Source of the DNA: Apus apus
Lineage: Eukaryota; Chordata; Aves; Apodiformes; Apodidae
Direction of reading: 5' to 3'
Assembly: GCF_020740795.1 (NCBI RefSeq)
Contig: NC_067305.1
Location: 682,001-746,000, forward strand
DNA length: 64,000 bases
Of the stretch, positions 13,401-25,400 are shown in pieces. The notes below the pieces were generated by a model. The model made no database searches and was not told the origin of the DNA. It saw only the letters and a list, made by a program, of their open reading frames with translations. The number at the start of each line of letters is the position of its first letter. Positions within the stretch are counted from its first letter, which is position 1. The translations under genes and the position numbers were made by a program.

Positions 13401-16400
13401 CATCTGGTCCCTCATATCTGTCATTTCTCTCTCTTTTGCATCTAGCATCTTCCTGAACTTCTCCCGCTCCGCAGCCATCATCTCCTCCAGCTCACGGATG
13501 CGATCTTCTGCTGCACTAGCCTAGGGAGACAGCACCATGGAAACCCAGCTGACAGACATGTGGGTACAGGAAAAAGTTCAGAATTCATCTCCTTCCCAAA
13601 TGATGATAACAAAAGACATCTCTCCATGACATTCAGAAAATCTGAAGGGACAGAAATGTTCATATATCCAAACAACAGTGCTTCACAGAAAGAAGTGGAC
13701 CTGTTGGAATGTGTCCAGAGAAGGGCCAAAAAAATGATCTGAGGGCTGGAGCAGCTCTCATGAAGACAGGTTGAGGGAGTTGGGCTTGTTCAGCCTGGAG
13801 AAGAGAAGGCTCTGGGGGGACCTCCTAGCGACCTTCCAGTGCCTGAAGGGGCTCCAGGAAAGCTGGGGAGGGACTTGGGACAAGTATTGAGAGGACAGGG
13901 GGTAATGGTTTTAAACTGAAAGAGGAAAGATTTAGGTTAGAGATCAGGAGGAAATTCTTTAGTGTGAGGGTGATGAGACACTTGAACAGGTTGCCCAGGG
14001 AAGCTGTGGCTGCCCCATCCCTGGAAGTGTTGCAGGGCAGGTTGGATGGGGTTCTGAGCAGCTTTGTCTACTGGGTGGTGTCCCTGCCCATGCAGGATTC
14101 GATCTTTAAGGTCCCTTCCAACTCAAACCATTTCTATGGTTCAGTGATTCTATACTAGAGATGAAAGCAAATTTAGTCCATTTACCTGTTTCTGAAGGCC
14201 AGAAAGCTGGTAGCTCAGAGCCTCTATTCTCATGCGGGCCTCCTTCAGCTCCTCCCGAGCTGCACCAGCAGCTTTGTCATTTTGGTCAGAGGACAGCTTG
14301 GCATTCTCCAGCTGGAAGGCAAGTTTTAAACAAGCCATGTCAAGTTAGAGATCCTGCAAATATCCTTTTGGTAAAAAACAGAAGTTATACAATCTTAAAC
14401 ATTTTTAAAAGGAAATCTGGGAAGTTTATGGTAAGAATTGCATAATGTTAAGGAAATACCCTAAGGGCCAGGAAAATCTATTTCAGTTCTATTCCTATAG
14501 GATTTGCTTATGTAACTAACAAGAAATCCACTAGCCCTTCCATTACACAACCAGCCCTATAGTTTTCAAAAACTGAGGTTCATGTGATCACACCATCTGC
14601 CTGTTTGCCTCAAGAACAATTGCAGTGGGTCAGAATAAAGGCTGCTGGTTTATATCCTGCTGTAACAGCTCCCTGGATGCCCAGGGACTAAGCCCAATGG
14701 CTACTATATCTTAGCTGGCCATTGGCAACTCAGACTTCCTAAGCCAGGGACACTATTTTCATGCTTACTCTCTTCTCAGTGGATCTTTCAGGTAGGAATT
14801 TGTCTCTGCTTTTTGAATTTATGAGGCAAGGAGTTTAGCTCTATATTAATGCAGAACAACCTTCTTTTGCTTTTTCCCCAAAATCTGTGTCTGGCCATTC
14901 ACTGTCCCTACTTCTACCAAAAAATAAGATACAATCACTCCTCAGTCACCTTCTCTGTGCTGTTCAAGCTGATAATACCAAGGGTGTGGAGTAGCTGACA
15001 TCCTAAAGGGAAGGGATGCCATCCAGAGGGACCCTGACAGGCTGCAGAGGTGGGCCCATCCCAACCTCATGAAGTTCAACAAGGCCAAGTGCAAGGTCCT
15101 GCCCCTGGGTTGCTGCAACCCCAGGCACAAATCCAGGCTGGGTGGAGAATGGCTGGAGAGCAGCCCTGAGGAGAAGGACTTGGGGGTGGGAGGAGATGAG
15201 AAGCTGAACATGAGTCATCAGTGAGCACGGGAGCCCAGAGAGACAATTGTGTCCTGGGCTGCACCACAAGAAGTGTGGCCAGCAGGGCCAGGGAGGGGAT
15301 TCTGCCCCTCTACTCTGGTGAGACGCCATCTGGAGTGCTGTGTACAGCTCTGGAGCCCTCAGCACAGGAGACATGGAACTGATGGAGTTGACCTGCTGGA
15401 AAGCAGCCCCATGGAGAAGGACCTTGGGGACAGTGGAAACAGCACCAAGTGACAACACAGGAAGTTCTGCCTCAACATGAGGAGAAACTTCTTTCCTGTG
15501 AGGGTGACAGAGCCGTGGGACAGGCTGCCCAGAGAGGTTGTGGAGTCTCCTTCTCTGGAGACTTTCAAGACCCATCTGGACACATTCCTGTGTGATCTGC
15601 CCTGGGTGTCCCTGCTGTAGCAGGAAGGTTGGACTTGATCTTCAGAGGTCTCTTCCAACCCCTGTGATTCTATGACATCACACTCCTTAACAGCCCCTCA
15701 TGCTTTCTGTGAACACATCCTGACACAGAAATCCACATAATGAATCTCACAGCTAAGGCTGTCAGAGGAGCAACAGGCCTCACATCCTTGGGGTGAACCT
15801 GTGAGCTGAAAAACACATGGGAGTGAAGGTATCATGAAAAATATTTCAAAAGCTCGTTTCAAAACCCAGCTACTTCACCCTAAAAATATTGATAATCAGG
15901 ATGGGCCCAATTTGAGCCCTTCCTGAACAGCAGCTGGACTGCATGCCAGGTGACTGTCCCCTTGAGCAGGGACACCTCTCAATCTTTGAGATTCTTTACC
16001 TGAAACTAAGAGCTCCTTCCTTACTGAAGGCAGGGATTTCCCTTACCTGTGACAGGCCCTCAGTAAGTCACTGACTACAAGCTGTGAAACGTTATTCCTC
16101 CATTCTGGAGAAATTACTAAATCAAATTATATCAATAAAAACATCCTTTTTAGCAAAAAACATTGTCTAATCAGCTGTGGTATGACATCCACAATTCCCA
16201 CTGTGTCCTCTGCAGTGACCAACAGTTCGATGTGTCTTCACACAAACTGGCCTTTTTTAGTTAAAACTATTCCAAGGGCTATAACCCTTCTGGAAATACA
16301 TCTACACACAAGCAGCAGAGAAGGCTTTCAAACACCAGGACAAAGCTTCTTCTAATGAATAATGATTTGTCTCCTTAAAAACAGCAGGGCTGATGGAAGT

Positions 16401-19400
16401 TGTTTTATCTCACTGACTGGACTCCCTGCCAGACAGTGCTGTGGACAGCATTAGTTACCTTAGCCTGATAGGTCTGCTCGAGCTCCATTTTGTACAGTTT
16501 GACTTGTTCATCATGTTGATTTCGCAGATCCTCCAGGGCCTGAGTCATTTTGGATTCATACTCCTGTTGGCGACTAGTGTCCACCTCGATCAAACGATGT
16601 TCATGGCGTTTTCTTGTTTCCCTTATTTCCTACACAGACACAAGACAAAAAAAGGGGGGACAAATTCCCAAATTAGGGTAAACCGTACAAGCAATTACAT
16701 TCAGACAACAATTAACTATTTCAGTACTAATTATTTGGTATATAGAAGCTCAAGTACTAAATGCATTTAAGCCTGAGAATGCCTCGTGTACCAACAGAAG
16801 ATCGTTCTCATTTGGCAGAACATAATTCTTCAAAGTGATCTGACTTAAAGTTGCATTAAAGTTTAAAATCCCCATACACAGCTTAAGTAGAGAGCTGCTT
16901 TATGCTACAAAAATAAAAATGGGGGAGAAAGGAAGAAAAACATTAATTTTTACATAGTGAAGAGAAATTCAAGGTGCTGCACCTCAAACCCCTTCCTTCT
17001 CAATGCACATCCCTATATTACACTCTGCAAGGGGTTAGATAAACATGAACACCTGTGACCTTTACACATATTGAAAAAAGTCATTATAGAAAAAAATTGC
17101 ATCTTCAGAATTCACTTTTAAGCATTTTCTATCTACTGGATGACCTATATGATTCCTGTATGACTGGACTGCCCCCTCCCTGGAGGTGTTCAGGTCCAGG
17201 TTGGACAGGGCTTTGGTGCAACCTGGTCCAGTTGGAAGTGTCCCTGCCCTTGCAGGGGAGTTGGAACTAGATGATCTTTTAGGTCCCTTCCAACCCAGAC
17301 CATTCTATGATTCTAATGACCTCTACACATGAGATTTTCATTGCGTTAGTAATAAAGCAGCAACCCAAGCAATCTTGAAGACGGTTTTTACTGGTCAGAG
17401 TTTGTACTAAGAAATTTTCATTTTTAGAGAAGCAAGTTCTGTGCCTAGAACACTGGCCTCAAACTAGCGAGGTCAGACTCCCTCATGCACTTCTTCATGT
17501 TGAGCCCTGCAGAGACCTGGCCAGGCCTGAGTGCAGGATATGAGAAAGAAACAATTTCTCCCCTCAAAGCAGGACAAACAACAGAGCAGTTTCAAGTACT
17601 GGGACAAGGCCTGAAGAACCTGGTATGTACTTACTATCCCATACGCTCATCAGCTCCCTCCCACTACTAGTCACAATCCTCTACCTCCACCTACAAGTAG
17701 GTACTCCTAATATTAGAATTAACCCCTCCCACACTCACCAACTCCAGAACTAGTCTCCTATCAAGCCCAGCCCTACTAATAGCATTAGTAGCAGACCTGA
17801 AGGGAAGCAGCAGGACCATGAGGAAGAACAGCAGGCAAGGGAAGAAGGCTCACTTTGCATGCCTGACCTGGAGTTAACACCAATTCAGAGGTACCTTACA
17901 AGTTGTTTTGCAGAAATGCTCAGACATCTAAAAATAGACTCTTTGAAACATACCCTTCTGCTCACAGCAATGTGACCTGATGTGATCTGGAAGAAGCTTT
18001 TCCTTCTGTGGCAAATCTTTATGCCAAGAAAACTGGCAAACAGCACTCTCTCATTAACAATGACCCTCAATGGCCACAAAAATATCTCAGTGGACTACAA
18101 AGTATCAGGTGAAGGGCTGAGCTGATCTTTCAGTTCAGCTACACCAGAATAAGGAAGCTCCACTTGCCACACTCCCCAGTCATGATGTTATAACTCCAGC
18201 TTAGCTTTGGACCCTTCACTGAACCAAATTAATTCACTAATCTAAAGGAAACCAATTCCTTTTTTACTTTGTGTGCTGACTTAGTCCATAGAAGGATCAA
18301 AGAGCTCCAGATGGCTCAAGGAACACACCCACTTCAGCACAGCAAGCTTGAAGATTAGCTTCTGCTGTCTCATTTAGCTTCACCTTTAGTCAGCAGCAAC
18401 AAGATTTTCCTTGGGAAGCAAAGTTACTTTAAAGTCCTACAACCAAGCAAGGGTCTGTCACTGCAGTCATGTGCAGCAATCCAGGGCACAGAAGTGAGAC
18501 AATGGCCAGTATAACTCGGGTTGACCTAACTGGCTGGTTTCTTCGCCCTGCTCCAGCCCCAGCCCTTAGCAACACAGCCCTGCCCTAAGTATTTTACTAA
18601 TTAATCAGGCTGAAATGGTTTGGTGCATGGCATGCCAAACATCACAACTAGCATAGGTAAGATGAGAGAAGTGTATGCGATAATTGCTCAGCAGCCACTA
18701 CTTTAATGAGCTTGCAGAAGAACCAAAGGTCAGAGCTGGTTTTCACAGGATGGAATAAATTGGCAACACTTCTAATCTGGTACAGAGAAGGTCATGCTTC
18801 CCTTCCCAGTCCCCACCCGTGCATTCCCACAACTTACAAAAACTCTCACCCTCACTCGAACTACTATGAGCCAACTCAATTCACTGAGCAGACAGAAAAC
18901 TACCCCTGCAAAAAAAGCAGGGTAATTGCATATTGTTCTTACCAACAAAAATAGGTTATAGTGAGGTCCAACAATCACCAAAGGTGGTGCAGGTAAGAAA
19001 CAAGGCTATGCAACCAGGCCCAGAGAGAGGGACAAAGATTTTCTCACAGCAGTCAGTTGTTACATTAGCTCATGTACCCATGGAATGATAATACCCTTGC
19101 CACTTGGCTCTCATGCCAGCTCTGCCACTGATCTACCTGGACTAGTTAGTAATCGTTTATAGTCAGTTTGAATACAAGCCACATAAACTTCAGACTTTGA
19201 GATTACTAGGTTGATAATACCTCCTCAAACACATTCTTCCTGAAATCCAGGTCCTCTTGCAAGCTCTGGCATCGGTTCTCCAGGTCCACACGCATAAGTG
19301 TCTCCTTCTCCAACTGCTTCTTAGCCACAGCATGACCATCTTCAGCCTAGTAAAGAATTTGAAAGATAAAGTTTTAAATTTTGTCTGGGTCTTTATTTTC

Positions 19401-22400
19401 CATCCATAATCCCTTTATAATCTTCATTTTACATCTTAGGAACAATTATTTACAGCAAATCTAATGTCAAGCCATGGATTTCAAACAAACAAAAAGCAAC
19501 CAATAAAAAAGAAAGAGTCCATGTGTGCTTATGAATATTTACAATAAGCTTTCGTGTTTGCATACCGGTTATTTAAAACATGGGATTATTTCCATGCAGT
19601 ATGATAATGGAGCTGAGGACTAATAATTCCTCAAACACAATTTGTTTTATGTTCCTTTTTCTTGCTAGCGTAGGCCCACTGGGTACTCAACACAATTTTG
19701 AAATTATGTAGGACCTTACAAAGTACAACATTTAGTAACCTGGTATCTCATGAATACAGAAACACCAGAATTTTTTAAATAAAAGCTTTTGACTGGCAAA
19801 ATGTATTAAACAAGATGCTACTTTGACTGGTTTACAGGGATTTCTTAAAATTCAGTTTGATATCCAAGAAGGGAAGGCAAAGGTTCAACAGTAAGTGAGC
19901 TGGATCAATGTTTATAAACTGACTGCAAACAAAAATAAGTTTTACAACACAGCCTCTCCTGTGCTGAAGCAAGGAAGCACTCACTGCCCTACCTTAGCAA
20001 GCTGGGCACGCAGATCAGCCACCTCTGCCTCCAGACTGCGTTTCTCATTCAGGACAGTGTTGAGTTCTGCTTCACTTCTATGGAACAGCACTTCCAGATC
20101 CTTAATGCGACCCTGAGCCACAGACAAGTCTGCATCTTTCTTCTTGTAGCTGAAAAACAAAAGGTAATTATATTTATATGTGGGTGCACAGATATCTTAA
20201 GCATGTCTTAGTTACAACTACATGCATTTTATTATGCACATTTTATTAGGATTAGTGAACCACTAGACAGTTCTTAAGAGTAACCTGCAAACATAGCTAA
20301 TAGAAATAATCCTAAACACCTCTTAAAACCCACAGCTTGTACCAATGTGCAGTAAATGCACTGCCTAAGAAAGAACATGTATCGCGGACTAGCAAGAGAA
20401 AAACTACAGGCTTTGAAAAGCTCTGCATTTGGTCTGCAGCTCCAAACATGGAAACAGACTGCAACAACAAAAAAGGTGAAAACCTTCTAGAGCTGAAAAG
20501 TTCTGGATTATACAAACCTTGCTCCCCCATCCAAACCCCAAGTCTTCTGATCCTCCTCTCAAGTTTCTAAATTTGTCCATAACAAAATGTGATGCCCCAA
20601 ATTATTTTACAAAAGTCCTGCTTTATGGGGTACTGGTGTGCCCTACAGACAGTATTTATATGCATGCTTCAGCATGATGTGCATCTTTTTCTAACTACAA
20701 AATATATCAACACACTTAGTTTGTGATGTGCTTTATCAACAAGGCTCTTGTGCTCTCTCTGCATTCCTTGGTGTGGAATCTCTGAATTTGTTCTCATTTT
20801 ATTGTAACCAATTTTTCTTATTCACTGGTCAAATATGTCACCACGAATCTTGTTCTGCAACATATGTGCACTGTCTTCAATATCAGCAGCTTGTAGGAGA
20901 CAGAGACAAAACATGAATTCTACTTAAAGAGACAATTATTTAGCAGCAACCAGAAAGGCTTCAAAAAACTCTCCAGAGTCCTTGCATCACGTGTCTCGTG
21001 TAGTAAAACAAGCCACTCTGCATGTGTCAGACAACCAGATCTGGAAGTCTTCTGTTTGAGCAGTACCAAAAGGGGAAATGCCCTTTACTCACACAGAGTA
21101 TGAGCAGCAGCACATGCTACTAAAGCCCAGAACTTCCTCTCACCTGCAGAAGCCAGGCAGCATTCCCAAGGAGATGGGAACAATCAGAAGCATTCAATGT
21201 ACAGCTTGGCAAAGCTCCATAAAGAATTTCTGACTGTGACAAACTCCTACTCCTTCACAAACACTGACACTGGAAGACACTGCAAGCTGCTTTCATTCAC
21301 ATTGCATCTATCATTTCAGTCTGGTTTATTGCCCTCATACAAAAAGCTGCGAGCAGGCAACCTATTTTGGGGGTCTCTACAACGCCTGCAAGTTATAAAC
21401 AGCCATGTGATGTGTCTGTTGAGATGTGCCAACGTTCTTTGAAGGACACCAGATACAAGTTCTTTTTTCCAGAAAGCAAACAAGTTTGCTCAAGGGAAAT
21501 ACTTTAGTGACCATGCAGGGTGTAAGCAGAGAGAGGAAGCTGCAAGAAGACAGTCACACAACTCAGAGCTGGGAGCTTGCAGCTCAAGCAGGAAGACTGC
21601 TAAAAAAAGCAGGTGGATGAAGTCTACATGTATCTACCTCCAGACTTTGCTTCACCTGGGCATCTGTGGCACTGTTAAAGATATGGACACTTTGTGAACA
21701 TCAAGGCAAGAGACCTTCCTTAATGACATAATCAAAGTTACCTCCACTATGACCGAATGCACCCCCCTCCCTACACCAGGTCTGGTGCAGCAGTCTTGTG
21801 GGAGGGTGCTGTTCCACCACAGAATTGTTGTGCATCTCACTGGTAAATTAATGTTCCAATCTATATCACTTCCACTCATCTCCTTCCCTCAAGCAGCCAA
21901 AAGTTTTGTCAAGCAGCTACAGATGCACACAAAAGGCTGGAATCTGTAACATGATATATACTAGAGGAGCCTGGGAGCAGCACCCCAGTACCAGAGGGAG
22001 GGATCCAAAATGGCAATGATGACTCCACCATCACCACTGCAAACAACTGGGGATTAATCCAGGCCAATGAGACTAGTGTAAAACATGCCTCAGCTGTCTC
22101 CCAAAATGAAAACCTAAAGATCAGCCACCTGAAGTGTCTGTGTACAAACACACACAGTCTGGGATATAAACAGGAGGAACTGGAGCTCCATACCCAGTCA
22201 GATAGATACGATATCACAAGAGTAACTAAAACATGGCGGGACAAGTCACACCACTGGAGTACCTTGACAGATTGTCCAGGCTGTTCATAAAGACAGGCAG
22301 GGCAGAAGAGTGGAGAAAACACACTCTGTGTTAAGGAAAACCTCAAAAGTATAGAAGTCAACATTGGTAATTGTGGTAGCCCTGTTGACTGTCTCTGGGT

Positions 22401-25400
22401 CAAAAATCGTCCTTGTTGGAAAGGACCTTGAAGATCATCAAGTCCAACCATAACCTCATCTACCCATTCAGTGCTTAAATCATATCCCTAAGCACCACAT
22501 CTATATTTCTTTTAAATATTTCCAGGGACAGTGACTCTACCACCTCCCTGGGCAGTTCCAGTGCCTGACTACTCTTTCAGTAAAGAAATTCTTTCTAATA
22601 TCTAGTCTAAACCTCCCCAGGCACAACTTGAGGCCATTTTCTCCAGTCTTATCATTATTTACTTTAGAGAAGAGGCCAAATTCCACCTCTCTTCAACCTG
22701 CTTTCAGGTAGTTGTAGAGAGCAATGAGGTCTCCACTTGGCCTCCTCTTCTCCAAACTAAACAATCTCTGTTCCCTCAGCCTCTCCTCATAGGACTTGTC
22801 CTCAAACTTTTGTTTTTATAAAATGAAACTAACTGCTTTATTAACCTAGTTAAGAACTTGGCTCCATAGAAAAAAATTTAAATTTATGAGTTGTGTTCTT
22901 GTACATATTGTAAAACACAGAGAGTAACAGACTGGTTTGAATTGGAAGGGATCCTAAAGATCATCTAGTTCCAAACACTCTGCCATGGGCAGAGACACCT
23001 CCCACTAGACCAGGTTGATCAGAGCTCCATTCAGCCTGGTCTCGAACACTTTCAGGACAGCCACAGCTTCTCTGAGCAACCTCTTCCAGTGTCTCACCAC
23101 CCTCACAGAAAAGAGTTTTTTCCTCATGTCCAATCTCAGTCTACCCTCTTCCAGCTCGAAACCATTCCCCCTTGTCCTCTCCCTCCCTGCCCTTGTCCCA
23201 AGTCCCTCCCCAGCTTTCCTGGAGCCCCTTCAGGCACTGGCAGGTGCTCTAAGGTCTCCCTGGAGCCTTCTCTTCTCCAGGCTGAACACCCCAACTCTCT
23301 CAGCCTGGCTCCAGAGCAGAGCTGCTCCAGCCCTCAGAGCATCTTTGTGGCCTCCTCTGGACTCACTCCAACAATTCCATAACGTTCTTATGTTGGGGAC
23401 ACCAAACCTGAACACAGCACTGAAGGCGGAGGTCTCACCAGAGCAAAGGGAAAGAATCCCCTCCCTCAACCTGATGCCCACACTTCTTTTGATGCAGCCC
23501 AGGATGTGATCAGCTTTCTGGGCTGCTAGCACAAACTGCCAGTGTGTATTAAGTTTTTCATCCTCCAATATCCCCAAGTTGTTGGGGAGAAGGCTCCAAG
23601 GAGACCTTATGGTGGTCTTTGAATAACTTACAGGGACAACTCTCCACCAGAATATCTCTGCACTGGGACACCAGCACAGCCCTGTGTCATCTGCTGATCC
23701 ACAGGGAGATGTCCCAGCAGAGAGATGTCCTAGACCCTTTCAATAGCACCTGCTGCAATCGGACAAGGGGTGATGGTTTTATTATTGTTCTGGTTTGGTG
23801 GGTTTTTTGGTAGCAGTAGGGAAGGGCCACAGGGATGGCTCCAGTAAGAAGCTGAGAAGTTCCCCCTGCTTCCAAAACCCAGCCAAAGATCCATTAGAGG
23901 GACAACAGATGCATCTCAGCGATTAATATACAAAAGAACAGCTGTAACACCTGAGCAGAGAGGTACTTGGGGAGAGAAGAGCTGTGCAGGAGAGCGGTGC
24001 TGGGGGAGGAGAGCAGTGCCAGTGGTTGGTGAGGAAGAAGGGGAAGAAGGTGATCAGGGCAGAAGTTTCCCTGCAACCCATGGCGAGATGGCATCTGTCC
24101 TCTTGCACTCATGGAGGAACGTAGTAGAACATTCCCTGAAGGCACCAGGAGGGGTGAATTTGGCCACTGGACTTGGATTTTGTGGCCAGAGGATTTGCTG
24201 CCTGTGGACTCTGGTTGCGCAGCTTTGGAAGACGCCAGGCCAGGGGAGTTTGTTCCCGAAGGAACCCGTGACTCTGTGAGAAGCCCATGCTGGAGCAGCT
24301 TCAGACCTCATGGGGAGAACTCATGATGGAGGGGTTTGTGGAGGACTCTGCCATGGGAGGGACCCCGTGGGGAAGCAGAGCAGGACTCTCAGGAATCCTT
24401 CTCCTTGAGGAGAAGGACTGACTCCAAATCCCATCCCCCTGTGCCATTGGGGGGAAGGAGGGAGTGAAACCAGGAACAAAGTGATTTGGGCCTGGGAAGA
24501 AGGGAGGGGTAGGGTAACGTGTGTGAGCCCTGCTCTGGGTGTGTCTGTGTCTTGTGTTTGATTAGTGTGAAATTAAACTAGGATTTTTTCCCCAAGTTGA
24601 GTCTGTTTTGCCCAGGACTTTAATCAGTGAAGAATCCTCCTTGTCCTTTGTCTCAACCCAGGAGCACTGTCCTCCTCATCTCTGAGTGTGTAGGGGGGGG
24701 GGGGGGGGGGGGGGGGGGGAGAGTTGAGTGAGCAGCCATGTGGCTGTTCCTTCAGTTGTCATGTTGTCTCAAACCACAACAATTATAAAAGAGGGTAGAT
24801 CCTGACTAGATATAAGGAAGAAATTTTATACAATGAGGGTGGTGAAACACTGGAACAGGCTTCCCAGTGAGGCAGTGGGTGCTCCATCCCTGGAAACATT
24901 CAGGTTCAGGCTGGACAGGGCTCTGAGCAACCTCATCTAGTTGAACATGTCCCTGCTCCCTGCTCACTGCAGAGGGGTTGGACTAGATGACCTTTAGAGG
25001 TCCCTTCCAACACAAATGATTCTATGAACCAGTAAAGCACAGGAGCAAAGACAACTAAAGGTATCCTGGGCTGTATTAATAAGAACATGGCAGGTAAAAC
25101 ACAGGAAGCGATTGTCCCCTTCTGATAAGCTCTCAGCAGATCACCTCTTTGCCCATTATTGCTTCCAGCTGTAGACCTCCCAGTGCAATAAAGACATTGA
25201 TAGACTGGAGCAAGTTCAGCGGAGCCCACCAAGGTGCTTAGAGAGTTGGAGTGCATGCCCTGTTCACAGAGGCTGGAGAAACTGAATCTGGCCAACCTGG
25301 AGATAAGGCAGCTTCCACAGGACCTGACCAGAATGACAGTATGTTAAAAGAAGGAAAATAACAAATAAAATACCAACTTTTTAAATGGAGAAACTCAGGC

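Larger units (their letters stand above)
16630..19220 (-). other. LMNB2 intron 4
   Basis: 2591-bp intron. It holds a CR1 tail (17160-17316) and a mitochondrial ND4 fragment (17631-17795). The rest shows nothing recognised. Confidence 0.85.
23585..25026 (+). mobile_element. CR1 LINE fragment interrupted by a solo LTR
   Basis: A CR1 copy in plus orientation in two halves, 23585-23785 and 24782-25026. The left half ends in 'acaaggggtgatggtttt' and the right half resumes with 'gagggtagatcctgactagatataaggaag', the next CR1 block. It then runs through 'gtgaaacactggaacaggct' to the tail 'aatgattctatga'. The interruption is the LTR below. Confidence 0.9.

Noticed and set aside
17485-17630. Extension of the ND4 NUMT to the left
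   Set aside because: One short stretch resembles ND4, but the next 100 bases do not, so the NUMT start is kept at 17631.
21909-22451. 180-residue minus-strand frame
   Set aside because: It is antisense to the CR1 endonuclease fragment and runs into the adjoining CR1. The sense strand explains the sequence.
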